Positions 8,072 through 16,695 of a stretch of 39,451 nucleotides of DNA are shown one piece after another. Position numbers and translations under genes: made by a program. Under the pieces are notes generated by a model. The model had not been told where the DNA came from. It saw only the letters and a program-made list of their open reading frames with translations, and did not search any database. Positions within the stretch are counted from its first letter, which is position 1, and every line of letters begins with the position of its first letter. The stretch is from JAGLTQ01 sp964605385 (GTDB lineage Bacteria > Pseudomonadota > Gammaproteobacteria > UBA6429 > Thiohalophilaceae): positions 1 to 39,451 of the forward strand of contig CAZSCK010000020.1 of NCBI GenBank assembly GCA_964605385.1, read 5' to 3'.

Positions 8072-9298
8072 ATGGCTAATAAATCAGGTTCGACCACCGC
8101 AGTTCAAATTGGTACTGCTGAACACAGTATTATCGTCGGTGGCGATGCGCCAATCGTCGTGCAATCAATGACCAATACCGATACTGCGGATGTCTATAGC
8201 ACCGTAAAACAAGTCATGGAGCTGGCAAAAGCAGGCTCTGAACTCGTGCGCATTACCGTAAATTCTGCTGAAGCTGCCGAGGCGGTTCCAATAATTCGAG
8301 CCGATTTAGATCGACAAGGTTGTTTTGTCCCCTTGATTGGTGACTTTCATTTTAATGGCCACAAATTACTTAATGACTACCCTGAGTGTGGCCAGGCCTT
8401 AGCGAAATACCGAATTAATCCGGGCAATGTTGGTAAGGGTAAAAAACGGGATGAACAATATGCCAGCATGATTAAAGTGGCAATTAAAAATGACAAGCCG
8501 GTAAGAATTGGTGTGAACTGGGGCAGTCTGGATCAAGCTCTTTTAGCACGTATCATGGATGAAAATAGCCAACTTGCAGAACCACTCGAACCCAATGAAA
8601 TTATGCACAAGGCGATGGTGACTTCGGCATTGGAAAGCGCACAACAAGCTGAGGCGCTTGGATTAGCTAAAAATAAAATCATTCTCTCGGTAAAAATGAG
8701 TAGCGTTCAGGATCTCATAAGTGTCTATAGGGATTTATCTAAAGAATGTGATTACGCATTACATCTTGGATTAACTGAAGCAGGTATGGGATCAAAAGGT
8801 ATTGTTGCTTCCACCGCCGCGCTAGCTATTTTATTACAAGAAGGCATTGGCGATACCATTCGTATTTCATTAACACCGGAACCGGATGGTGACCGCTGTA
8901 ATGAAGTAATTGTGGCACAAGAAATTTTACAATCTATGGGCTTGCGATCATTCACCCCCATGGTTGTAGCTTGCCCCGGTTGCGGTCGAACTTCGAGTAC
9001 TTACTTCCAAACCTTAGCTCAGGATATTCAAAGTTACTTACGCCATGAAATGCCTAAGTGGAAAGATACTCACCCTGGTGTAGAAGATATGAATGTTGCC
9101 GTAATGGGCTGCGTTGTTAATGGCCCTGGTGAAAGCAAACATGCCAATATTGGAATTAGTTTACCGGGTACAGGTGAAAAACCTGTCGCGCCTGTTTATG
9201 TTGACGGGCTAAAAACGGTGACCTTGAAAGGTGACAATATTGCAGAAGAGTTTCAGAAGATTGTGGCTGATTATGTTGATGAAAATTATAAGAAATAA
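8072..9298 (+). CDS. ispG: 4-hydroxy-3-methylbut-2-en-1-yl diphosphate synthase
   Basis: IspG (GcpE) reductively converts MEcPP to HMBPP in the penultimate step of the MEP isoprenoid pathway, using a [4Fe-4S] cluster. The 408-residue protein opens with VQIGTAEHSIIVGGDAPIVV and then QSMTNTDTAD, the start of the TIM-barrel domain. The cluster cysteines are C301 and C304 (CPGCGRTSS) and C347 (VMGCVVNGPGE), with E354 as the fourth ligand. It is about 36 residues longer than the E. coli enzyme, as in beta- and some gammaproteobacterial forms, with an internal stretch around 150-185. The ATG is preceded by an A/T-rich leader without a clear Shine-Dalgarno, and a possible TATGAT box lies near 8033. 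Confidence 0.96.
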   Translation: MANKSGSTTAVQIGTAEHSIIVGGDAPIVVQSMTNTDTADVYSTVKQVMELAKAGSELVRITVNSAEAAEAVPIIRADLDRQGCFVPLIGDFHFNGHKLLNDYPECGQALAKYRINPGNVGKGKKRDEQYASMIKVAIKNDKPVRIGVNWGSLDQALLARIMDENSQLAEPLEPNEIMHKAMVTSALESAQQAEALGLAKNKIILSVKMSSVQDLISVYRDLSKECDYALHLGLTEAGMGSKGIVASTAALAILLQEGIGDTIRISLTPEPDGDRCNEVIVAQEILQSMGLRSFTPMVVACPGCGRTSSTYFQTLAQDIQSYLRHEMPKWKDTHPGVEDMNVAVMGCVVNGPGESKHANIGISLPGTGEKPVAPVYVDGLKTVTLKGDNIAEEFQKIVADYVDENYKK

Positions 9299-9356
9299 GA
9301 TCTTTTTCCTATTTTCTGCCGGTTACATTAAGAATGAAAGGAATTACTTACACCGC

Positions 9357-9380
9357 TGTCGGCCTGAAGGCCGACCTACA
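9357..9380. repeat. Small palindromic repeat GTAGGTCGGC-type (copy 2)
   Basis: TGTCGGCCTGAAGGCCGACCTACA is the reverse-orientation partner of 3277-3300 (reverse complement TGTAGGTCGGCCTTCAGGCC then GACA). The palindrome is GTCGGCCT/AGGCCGAC. It sits between the convergent ispG and mltF genes, just where a terminator is wanted. A T-tract is missing, so it may be a REP-like unit rather than a true Rho-independent terminator. Confidence 0.6.
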
Positions 9381-9382
9381 AG

Positions 9383-10741
9383 CTAGATATTTACAGTGAA
9401 TTTTCTTTCCTGATTTTTTTCTAATACATCCTGGTAGTCACGAATATTTTTCACGTAACTCACAGGCTCACCACCACGAGCATAACCGTACTTTAAATTC
9501 TTATAGTATTTTTTCTTTGACAGTAAAGGTAAAACTTCAGATAGATCTTGCCAAAGGTCCGGATTTTTATTGAGTTGTTTTGCTAATTTACGTGCATCCC
9601 AAATATGTCCCATCCCAACATTATAGGCTGCTAAGGCTAACCAGGTACGATCGGGTTCGGTAACCGTTTCAGGTAAACGTTTACGTAATTTATTTAAATA
9701 GTTGGCTCCACCCATAATACTTGATTCAGGATCTAAACGATTTTTAATGCCTAACTCTTTCGCTGTTATTCGCGTTAACATCATCATACCGCGAACGCCC
9801 GTTGGACTTTTTGCATAAGGCCTCCAATGTGATTCCTGATATGCTTGCGCCGCCAAAAGAGTCCAACTTAACTTATATTTTTCTGCTGCAGTTATAAAAA
9901 CTTTTTTATATTTTGGTAAATGAGATTTTATTTTTCTTTGATAAGCACGGGCATCAACATAATCAAAAAGATCAATATAACCGTAATAACGATGTATCAC
10001 TTCATCGAGCTTGCCACTATCGACATAGTCGTCAAACCAGTCCTCTAAACTATCTTGTAATGCACTGGCATTATTTGGTAATACCCAGGCTAATGGTTCA
10101 GGCTCAGTCATATCAAAACGAACAGATAATTCCGGAAAATAACGGCGATTGATTGCAACAATATTGGCATCGGCAACAGTACAATCAACTTTCTTTAACC
10201 ATACATCTTCTAATAATGTTTCGGTATCTGTATCTTCAACTTCGACCCAATCAACTTCTGGATGACTATTTTTTACTCTTTTTAATTGTTCAACATAGCT
10301 ACTATGAACAGGAACTTTAATACTAACACCCACCAGGTCTGCAAATTTCTTCGGCCGCTTACCACCACGGCGACAAACTAATTGTTGCGCTACAGTCTGG
10401 TATGTTGGTCCAAATAAAAAACTTTTTTCACGCTCTTTTGTCTGTGTTAATCCTGCTGCTGCTAAATCACCCTCTCCGTCATGTATGGCATTAAATAAAT
10501 CAGAGACATCGTCTTTAACAATAAAGCGTACTTCTACACCAATAGAGTCGGCAAAGGCTTTGACCATGTCATATTCCATGCCCAGTTTGCCTTCACGCGA
10601 CTCATAGTATGTCGTCGCCGCATTACGTGTTAAAACAACCAACTCTCCTTTTGCTTTAATTTGTTCTAAACGATCTGCTCCGTTTGAACAGGAAGTTAAG
10701 ATTAAAACAATACTTATAAAAGAGATAAAACCACCAAACAT
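9383..10741 (-). CDS. mltF: Membrane-bound lytic murein transglycosylase F
   Basis: MltF is an outer-membrane lipoprotein that combines a solute-binding regulatory domain with a lytic transglycosylase domain. The 452-residue product has a lipoprotein signal with lipobox LTSC (C18). A type-3 solute-binding fold follows (about 30-255, GELVVLTRNAATTYYESREG, FGPTYQTVAQQLVCR), then an SLT domain (about 280-430) with catalytic E303 (AYQESHWRPYA), GVRGMMMLT and ALAAYNVGMGH. Length and order match MltF. It is downstream of and co-directional with eamA (15 bases apart), so the two may be co-transcribed. Confidence 0.94.
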   Translation of the reverse strand: MFGGFISFISIVLILTSCSNGADRLEQIKAKGELVVLTRNAATTYYESREGKLGMEYDMVKAFADSIGVEVRFIVKDDVSDLFNAIHDGEGDLAAAGLTQTKEREKSFLFGPTYQTVAQQLVCRRGGKRPKKFADLVGVSIKVPVHSSYVEQLKRVKNSHPEVDWVEVEDTDTETLLEDVWLKKVDCTVADANIVAINRRYFPELSVRFDMTEPEPLAWVLPNNASALQDSLEDWFDDYVDSGKLDEVIHRYYGYIDLFDYVDARAYQRKIKSHLPKYKKVFITAAEKYKLSWTLLAAQAYQESHWRPYAKSPTGVRGMMMLTRITAKELGIKNRLDPESSIMGGANYLNKLRKRLPETVTEPDRTWLALAAYNVGMGHIWDARKLAKQLNKNPDLWQDLSEVLPLLSKKKYYKNLKYGYARGGEPVSYVKNIRDYQDVLEKNQERKFTVNI

Positions 10742-10756
10742 ATAAACCTCTCGTTA

Positions 10757-11638
10757 TTAATTGAGCTTACGAAAAAGCTTATCACTCCATTGATAAAAAC
10801 TCATGCCCAACATGATCATCGCTGTGCCTATCCAGACAGTCACATTTAAAATTTCATTATTTAAAGCATACCCTAAAAACAAAGCCATAACAGGTGTGAT
10901 TAAGGTAATTAAAGAAACTCGACTTACCTCAACATGCTTTAAAATATAAAAAAACAATACAAAGCCTAAAACAGATCCAAAAATACCTAAATACATTATT
11001 GAGCCAAGACTACGCTGACCAATATTTTCAGGCCATGTCCCTTGAAAAATAAACCAGGTTAATAAATATAATGGAACACTCACCATTAAGCCCCCGTGCG
11101 TAATTTCAAGCGCAGACAATTCAATATCCAGTTTTTTAAACCAAACACTGCTCCATGAATGCAACAGTACCGATAAACACACAGCAGCAATCCCTATAAC
11201 AGCATGATGTCCCGACTGCATACCCTGGCTAAATATCACTAACAAACCAATAACGCCAAATGTAACGCCCAATATTTTTGCCGGTGTTAAACTGCGCTCA
11301 TTCAACCAGATCGCAGCCATTATGCCAGTGACAATCGGGTTCAAACCAAAGATCACAGAAATAAAACCGGAAGAAATATATTGTGAACCCCAGTAAACAC
11401 TTAACATCGCACCATAAATGGCAATGCCGGCAACAAGATAAATTTTACGTGATGATTTATCCCACGGCAAACTACGGCGTGATAACAGCATAATTAAAAC
11501 ACTGCTGAATAATAAACCGATCAACATCCGTGCAGTCACACCAAATAAAAACCCTGCATCAACACCACTCCACTTAATTGCAAGTGGTGTCGTAGACCAA
11601 ATTATAATAACGCCGATATAGGCTAGTGGGACTGACAT
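10757..11638 (-). CDS. EamA-family (DMT superfamily) transporter
   Basis: The start is set at ATG 11638, where AGGAG lies five bases upstream. An ATG at 11656 (six codons earlier) falls inside repeat A1 and has no ribosome site. The 293-residue product has ten predicted membrane helices in two EamA halves, starting LAYIGVIIIWSTTPLAIKW (the family's first-helix pattern) and repeating at LGVTFGVIGLLVIFSQG. Such proteins export small metabolites or amino acids; the substrate cannot be read from sequence. It is probably co-transcribed with mltF. Repeat A1 ends about 15 bases upstream of the start, so any promoter lies in or beyond that element. Confidence 0.88.
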   Translation of the reverse strand: MSVPLAYIGVIIIWSTTPLAIKWSGVDAGFLFGVTARMLIGLLFSSVLIMLLSRRSLPWDKSSRKIYLVAGIAIYGAMLSVYWGSQYISSGFISVIFGLNPIVTGIMAAIWLNERSLTPAKILGVTFGVIGLLVIFSQGMQSGHHAVIGIAAVCLSVLLHSWSSVWFKKLDIELSALEITHGGLMVSVPLYLLTWFIFQGTWPENIGQRSLGSIMYLGIFGSVLGFVLFFYILKHVEVSRVSLITLITPVMALFLGYALNNEILNVTVWIGTAMIMLGMSFYQWSDKLFRKLN

Positions 11639-11652
11639 CCTTTCTCCTCGAG

Positions 11653-11781
11653 CCATTACACGAATGCTACGAAGCTTGATAACTACGTTGAAACTTCTTC
11701 AAAATACTCACTTACAATTGTAAGCTCTGCTTTTTCATCAGTTTCGCCTTGTTCTCAAACTTCTCGCTATCCGTGTAACGG
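11653..11781. repeat. Family A element, copy A1
   Basis: Terminal inverted repeats begin CCATTACACG (11653) and end CCGTGTAACGG (11781). The arms continue inward as AGCTTGATAAC versus GTTCTCAAACTT. The core has CTTCTTCAAAATACTCACTT and CTGCTTTTTCATCAGTTTCG, shared with copies A2-A4 but with about 35 bases missing on one side. It lies immediately upstream of the eamA ribosome site. No open reading frame is present, so it would need help from elsewhere to move if it is mobile. Confidence 0.7.
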
Positions 11782-11835
11782 CTCTCTTAATAATATGTAA
11801 CACAAGCAAAAACATTTATTCCAATAGTCCATAAC

Positions 11836-11873
11836 AAAAAAGGCCACAGTTCTTTTGAAACTGTGGCCTTTTA
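11836..11873. terminator. Strong bidirectional Rho-independent terminator
   Basis: AAAAAGGCCACAGTT, a CTTTTGA loop and AACTGTGGCCTTTT form an 11-base-pair stem with A-tract and T-tract on either side, so it works on both strands. It separates the eamA/mltF leader from the gene at 12040-12594. The rest of 11782-12039 holds no gene I can support; it contains the small palindrome GCAGACGAGTCTGC near 11990. Confidence 0.85.
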
Positions 11874-12039
11874 GAAATCTTTATCAATGATAATTTTACT
11901 TAATAATTTTTTCCTTTAGCACACAGTTAAAATGCCACGCTAGTTTGCGTGCCACTCGAATGTTCAGCATGTGCATTGAAATTATCATGCAGACGAGTCT
12001 GCGCTTTGTTTTATAAACTGTCAACAGACGAAATGAAAG

Positions 12040-12594
12040 TTATTGTATATAAAAATAATTCCACTCTACGCCGCTTACTTTTTTTAGGGTCAGTAATAAG
12101 CTTGATGTAGGAATTGCTTCTTGCGGATAAATGCCATGCAAGCTCATAAAAAAACGTCCACAGCCCGCGGTATTTTTCCAGTCATATTCCGACAAGTGTG
12201 TTTCAACTCCACACTTATCACAAGCGTAAGACAAAGACTCAGGAATAGTTTTCCAGTTTGTATGCCGTTGCCGGCAATGAGGGCAACGTGAAATTAAAAA
12301 ATCACTGCCGCGAATAAATTCTACTGTATTTTTAACTGGCTCAATTTCAATATGACAAAATTCTGTTGACTCTGGTTGCTGTGCAATGGGTTCAAGTTCT
12401 ATGGCAGGTGCGCAGCCTAAAAATGTCACCAGACTCAGAAAAGATTCTCCAATCAAATATCGCTCCCCCGAAACAGTTTCCGGGCTTTGCCATTTTGCGC
12501 CCAAAAAACCTGTTTTTTGTAAAGCGGCAACAATTTCTGCAACATTTTCTGGAACATATTCAGGACTGGTTGCATAGAAGACTAACCTGGGCAT
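12040..12594 (-). CDS. Zinc-ribbon protein of unknown function
   Basis: This 184-residue cytoplasmic protein has a two-part layout. An N-terminal alpha/beta part (MPRLVFYATSPEYVPENVAE) may pack like a ferredoxin fold. A four-cysteine zinc ribbon follows (CPHC near residue 105, CDKC about 25 residues later), then a tail with GCGRFFMSLHGIYPQEA. It has no signal peptide and no membrane segment. I do not recognise a named family, though the ribbon is well formed, so it is likely a real metal-binding protein. The gene is monocistronic and diverges from 12763-13050. Confidence 0.65.
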   Translation of the reverse strand: MPRLVFYATSPEYVPENVAEIVAALQKTGFLGAKWQSPETVSGERYLIGESFLSLVTFLGCAPAIELEPIAQQPESTEFCHIEIEPVKNTVEFIRGSDFLISRCPHCRQRHTNWKTIPESLSYACDKCGVETHLSEYDWKNTAGCGRFFMSLHGIYPQEAIPTSSLLLTLKKVSGVEWNYFYIQ

Positions 12595-12762
12595 AAGTGA
12601 TTCTCGAGGACTAAAGTGGTTAATTATTATAATCCAAAAAACTAAAATATTATCCCACTATCATCAAGGTTATTGGACATGTGATATAGCGGGTTACACC
12701 GCACTTAGCTCCTAAAACTGCTAGAATACAACCATAATTTTATTGTTATATGGACTATCCAA

Positions 12763-13050
12763 ATGAGTAAAGAAATATTTTCTAAAGAGCAACAAATTTT
12801 ACAAGTGATGAAAAAGGTTCTCACTGATATTGCAAAAGATACCTATACACCGGCAGATTTAAAACACCCTTTATCTGAAAGCACAATTCATAGCATCCGG
12901 GATTGCTTAACCCTAATTACTAGCCGTGAAGCAGAATTGGCAAAAGAGGCTGGCAACGAGAACAACATGCGCCCACGATATGTTGATGAGCCATCAAGTT
13001 CTGTTGTGGTTAAACTTGATCCCAACAATTTCAAACCAAACAAAGATTAA
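12763..13050 (+). CDS. Small conserved protein of unknown function
   Basis: This 95-residue soluble protein has an N-terminal helical region (KEQQILQVMKKVLTDIAKD), a loop (LKHPLSESTIHSIRDCLTLI) and a disordered acidic tail. No signal peptide or metal motif is present. A strong terminator begins 11 bases after the stop and supports a real single-gene transcript. The mostly helical pattern suggests a partner-binding protein; I know no function. Confidence 0.6.
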   Translation: MSKEIFSKEQQILQVMKKVLTDIAKDTYTPADLKHPLSESTIHSIRDCLTLITSREAELAKEAGNENNMRPRYVDEPSSSVVVKLDPNNFKPNKD

Positions 13051-13060
13051 TCACCCTCTA

Positions 13061-13089
13061 AAATAGCGGGTATATACCCGCTATTTTTC
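13061..13089 (+). terminator. Rho-independent terminator after 12763-13050
   Basis: AAATAGCGGGTATATACCCGC plus TATTTTTCTT: the arms AATAGCGGGTA and TACCCGCTATT form an 11-base-pair stem followed by a T-run. Located 11 bases after the stop codon, it ends the upstream gene; the A-run on the left would also allow minus-strand termination. Confidence 0.85.
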
Positions 13090-13258
13090 TTAAAGTTCTA
13101 CATTTCAAAAAAATATCAAATTCTGTCCCCTTTTTACCCATCATTTTTTAAAGCCAGGCCCAAAAATGCCGCTAAATACAGTATGTATCTTAGGGTTATA
13201 TAAAATAATAATACACATCAGCCTCAGTTGATGACTAAGGGACTCTCTCATTTATGAA

Positions 13259-14703
13259 ATGGCTCAATTTAATAGTCTGCGAAAACGCTATGCAGCATTA
13301 ACATTACTAATTGCCATTATCATGCTTACGCTTAGCTGGTATGCACAAAACAAAGTAAATATGGTAAAGAAAAATATTGAAACTAATATTGAATCTCGTA
13401 ATGTTTTACTGCAACAAAACCGTCAAATAGATCCGCAATTACTCAATCTCGAGATCTCTTATTAAAATTTCAAATTAATCCAAAAAAAGATGAAGCTCAA
13501 AAATTTATATCAATAACAATTTCTGAATTAATGCAACGTTGAATGATCTTGACCAGATAACAAAAAAATTAATAGAAATCAAGCTTAAACCTCAAGATTT
13601 ATTTCCCGCATTAAATATTGCCAATTTAGAAATGCAGCCTCTTTATTCAATTGTTGGTGAACACGTTGGCTTGGCGATAAGAGGGCTTGAAGATAATTAT
13701 TCACACGAAAACTACGAAGAATATCGATTACTAATTGAATTGCGTTTTTATTGGGTATCAATGATTTCTAATTTAAGAATGTATTTATTGAATCAATTAT
13801 ATTTAATCGAGCAACTTCATCTAAGCATTAAACATAAATTATTAGAAATTGAAACATTAAATCGTAAAGAAGATTTGAGCTTTTCAACTAATTGCTCTGG
13901 AAGAATTTCATCCCGCGGCATTAAAGTGGATTAATGGCATTAACGAAGTACAAATAGTAAATGAATCGGAGGAATGGAGAGCTGACACTGTCTTATATCA
14001 AAGAGAACTGGAACCCAAGCTTGAAAAAGTAAACACCTTGCTACATGCTCTTGATTTAGGTATTCAGAAATTCAGTCAAAAAGATTTAACCACCCTTTCC
14101 AGTATTTCTCAGCTTCAGGTTAATTCAATATGGACTGCTGTAATAGCAGGCTTAATTATTCTTTTTTTAGGTTTTGTTTTTTTAGTAAGGCTTATACTTA
14201 CCCCAATCGCAATAGTAACTCAAGCATTAGCAGAAAAAACCATCGATATATTTAACAAAAATCAAATTTCAGCATCCGAGTTCATTATGGAAGTGACCGA
14301 AAGCATTGTCATGACAAACCCTCAACAATCGATATAAGTGTTAAATCGCCTGCATAAATCAGGCATTGAGATTGCGGTTGATGACTTTTGAACAGGCTAT
14401 TCTTCACTAGTTTACCTGAAATTATTGCCTTTATTAAAACTAAAGATTGATAAATATTTCATTATGGATATGATTAAAGATGATAATGATGCCATGATTG
14501 TTCGCTCAACTATTGATCTTGCACATAATCTTGGTATGCAAGTTATTGCAGAAGGAATCGAAGAAAAAGAAATTTTAGAGTTACTCTCTATTCTTGGCAG
14601 CAAATTAGGTCAGGGATATTTTATTAGTCGCCCAATATCTGAAAATGATTTTGAAAAATGGATCGTTAAACAAAATAAACGTATAGATAACAAAAATGGA
14701 TAA
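13259..14703 (+). pseudogene. GGDEF/EAL cyclic-di-GMP sensor, multiply broken
   Basis: The left part is an N-terminal signal-anchor (YAALTLLIAIIMLTLSWYA), a helical periplasmic domain and a second membrane helix (IWTAVIAGLIILFLGFVFLV) leading into a HAMP-like linker. This part is split by frameshifts near 13460, 13540 and 13900. Around 14245 the linker (ALAEKT) jumps into the middle of an EAL domain (EFIMEVTES), so the GGDEF domain and the EAL signature motif are deleted. TAA at 14335 and TGA at 14389 follow; TGA replaces GGA in DDFGTGYSSL. The last part (PLLKLKIDKYFI, HNLGMQVIAEGIEE, GQGYFISRPI) is a normal EAL end. It cannot make or break c-di-GMP. Confidence 0.92.
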
Positions 14704-14893
14704 TAAAGAGATTAAGTATAGAATTAGCGAATTAAGTCTTGAACATAAAGATCTTGATGACGCACTGCATCTCATGAAAGAAAAACCCTTTATTGACGAA
14801 TTGCAAATGAGACGATTTAAAATTCGAAAATTAAAACTAAAAGATGAAATACAGTTATTAGAAAGCAAACTTATCCCGGACATAGAAGCTTAA
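14696..14893 (+). CDS. YdcH-family (DUF465) small coiled-coil protein
   Basis: This 65-residue protein reads ELSLEHKDLDDALHLM, then PFIDELQMRRFKIRKL and LKLKDEIQLLESKL, the DUF465 pattern (EHxxLDxxI... DExxLxRLKxRKLxLKDxI). It should be one helical hairpin. The function of the family is not established. Its ATG overlaps the last codons of the EAL pseudogene by eight bases, so it was probably translationally coupled to that gene and has outlived it. PilZ and thioredoxin/HEAT genes follow in the same direction. Confidence 0.85.
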   Translation: MDNKEIKYRISELSLEHKDLDDALHLMKEKPFIDELQMRRFKIRKLKLKDEIQLLESKLIPDIEA

Positions 14894-14908
14894 ATAAGTG
14901 ACCAAAAC

Positions 14909-15181
14909 ATGATGAACAACAAACGAGACTCCAACCGGGTAGGTTTGGTAATAGATATCAAACTTACTTATGAAGACAAAACTGAACGCATACTAAAATC
15001 CCGAAACATTAGTAACAACGGTGTTTTTCTTGACTATGATGATGAACCTCTTAACTTGCCTGTCGGTACACGTGTTATTCTCCAGGTTTGTTCACTACTT
15101 GGTGATGAAGCACCTCCTCCCGTTAATGCCGAAGTTACACGCATTACTGATGAAGGAGTGGGACTTCAATTCATCTTATAA
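14909..15181 (+). CDS. PilZ-domain protein
   Basis: This 90-residue protein consists of a PilZ beta-barrel alone: RDSNR (RxxxR switch), SRNISNNGVFL (the D/NxSxxG motif, with Asn first), then VGTRVILQV and GVGLQFIL. With the arginines and NxSxxG retained, cyclic di-GMP binding is likely. It sits directly after two decayed or short genes, of which the EAL protein would once have controlled the ligand; whether it still responds depends on other enzymes in the cell. The gene starts 15 bases after the YdcH-like stop. Confidence 0.88.
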   Translation: MMNNKRDSNRVGLVIDIKLTYEDKTERILKSRNISNNGVFLDYDDEPLNLPVGTRVILQVCSLLGDEAPPPVNAEVTRITDEGVGLQFIL

Positions 15182-15212
15182 TCAACATCTCAATTAAAGA
15201 ATATTACACAAT

Positions 15213-15875
15213 ATGAAAACTTCTACACCCTCTTCCGCAGAGTTATTTATTGCAACAGGCTGCCGTCACTGTCCTATTGTATTAAATAAACTAAGTGAAC
15301 AATTAAAAAAAGGTGAGCTTTCATCACTAAAAATCACAAACATTGCAGTTGATAATAAAAGAGCCGAAGAATTAAATGTTCGCAGTGTGCCCTGGTTTTC
15401 TCTATCAAACAAAAATTCTTTTATGGTGTTTTCAGGAGCTCATACAGTTAAAGAAATACAGCAATGGTTAATCACATCACAAACTGAAAATGGCATGCAA
15501 AAATATATTGAACAACATCTTGCTAGTGGCGAGATAATGACGATCGTACAAGCTATCCAAATCAATCCGGAAATATTTTCTCATGTGTTGACAATGATCG
15601 AGGATGAAGAGACCAGTATGGATATTCGTATTGGCCTAGATGTCTTAATCGAAAATTTTTCTGCAAGTGAAACATTACAAAAATATACTCCTGAACTAAA
15701 AGTAATAGCATCATCTGATAATTTACGGTTAAAAATAGATGCTTTGCATTATATTGCTCTTACCGGTGATATAAAAAACAAAGACTTTTTACAGGGAAAA
15801 ACGAAAGACGCTGACATGCAAATTAAAGACGCTGCAATTGAAGCACTTGAAACCCTGGATGATTTAATTAATTAA
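15213..15875 (+). CDS. Thioredoxin-like fold fused to HEAT-like repeats
   Basis: This 220-residue protein begins with a thioredoxin-like domain (1-90) with redox motif CRHC (C17, C20) and the cis-Pro loop VRSVPWFSL. It is followed by all-helical repeats (about 110-220), which read as HEAT-like units (IRIGLDVLIENF, LRLKIDALHYIALTGD, MQIKDAAIEALETL). There is no signal peptide, so it should work in the cytosol. The helical part probably binds a protein partner and the thioredoxin part reduces or exchanges a disulfide. It is co-directional with PilZ (31 bases apart), and its stop overlaps the next gene's stop convergently. Confidence 0.78.
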   Translation: MKTSTPSSAELFIATGCRHCPIVLNKLSEQLKKGELSSLKITNIAVDNKRAEELNVRSVPWFSLSNKNSFMVFSGAHTVKEIQQWLITSQTENGMQKYIEQHLASGEIMTIVQAIQINPEIFSHVLTMIEDEETSMDIRIGLDVLIENFSASETLQKYTPELKVIASSDNLRLKIDALHYIALTGDIKNKDFLQGKTKDADMQIKDAAIEALETLDDLIN

Positions 15876-16144
15876 TTCTCAAAAACAAGAGCTGCTTTTA
15901 ATTTCTGTTTGTCAATCGGGTATGGCAGTTCTGCATGGAATGAAAAACGTGCGCGCAGTTTGTCAAACTGATGTTCATATTCTTTTTCATAAAAAATAAT
16001 AACATTCACACCATTCATTTGCTGAACCACAGCCATTAACGTTTCTAAACTGCTGGTGCGATCACGAAAATCAGACTGGAAATTAAATTCAGCAACAATA
16101 ACATCGTAGTTATTTTTCTTAAAGCACCGTAAAGCTTTACGCAT
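15872..16144 (-). CDS. Short receiver-like protein, N-terminus uncertain
   Basis: The annotated part (90 residues) has the alternating hydrophobic strand and helix pattern of a response-regulator receiver (NNYDVIVAEFNF, VNVIIFYEKE, FHAELPYPIDKQKLKAAL), but the phospho-acceptor Asp is replaced. The frame stays open upstream to 16231 and reads IFISTELGGYPDFSELYKKA, which looks like the family's missing first strand and helix. That stretch has no ATG, GTG or TTG start; an in-frame TAA precedes it at once. Either the start codon was lost by mutation or the protein is really this short. Function unknown. Confidence 0.55.
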   Translation of the reverse strand: MRKALRCFKKNNYDVIVAEFNFQSDFRDRTSSLETLMAVVQQMNGVNVIIFYEKEYEHQFDKLRARFSFHAELPYPIDKQKLKAALVFEN

Positions 16145-16429
16145 GCTATCTACAGTTTCAGTCTGAAAACCTGCCTTTTTATACAGCTCACTAAAATCAG
16201 GATATCCACCAAGTTCAGTGCTAATAAAGATTTACTATCCACTCTACAAATCAACCTTATAAAGTTAACGATACTCATATATCGCCAATTATTTTACAAA
16301 AATGCTGTAAAATATTGTAACACGCCATTAGATTCTATATCCTTGGCGGTTCCATGAAAGTGGAATAAACAGGTGAATTTCAACACTTACACCTTTCCAT
16401 TTCACTCATTCCATTCCAGGAGTTATTTT

Positions 16430-16669
16430 ATGCCTTATTTCGTTTACAAAATTGCACCCGGTGTCAGTAAAATTGTAAAAAATCTGAACCCCCTTGATAA
16501 CTTTGAAAAATTCAAAGATGCTAAAAATTTCGCTAAAGAAAAACGTCAGCAAGAAGATGCTAATACAGGCAATATTTATAAAGTGATTTTTGCCGAAAAC
16601 AGTATTGATGCAGAAGAAAAGCTGCAAGAACAACGCGAAGAAAGCATTGTCAGAGAGTGGGAAAAATAA
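16430..16669 (+). CDS. Small conserved soluble protein
   Basis: The start is set at ATG 16430, preceded by AGGAG at 16418-16422, rather than an upstream GTG at 16373 without a ribosome site. The 79-residue protein begins PYFVYKIAPGVSKIVKNLN and continues with charged helices rich in Lys and Glu (KEKRQQEDANTGNIYKVIFA). I recognise no domain. It is 26 bases upstream of the cysteine-rich gene and likely shares its transcript. The first 20 residues resemble those of small conserved gammaproteobacterial proteins of unknown role. Confidence 0.7.
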   Translation: MPYFVYKIAPGVSKIVKNLNPLDNFEKFKDAKNFAKEKRQQEDANTGNIYKVIFAENSIDAEEKLQEQREESIVREWEK

Positions 16670-16695
16670 ATTAATTTTTATTGAATTGTTTAGTA

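Noticed and set aside
11890..12010. Minus-strand short frame reading AQTRLHDNFNAHAEHSSGTQ and on to a stop
   Set aside because: Only 26 codons, no start codon, no recognisable family; could be a remnant but the support is too thin.
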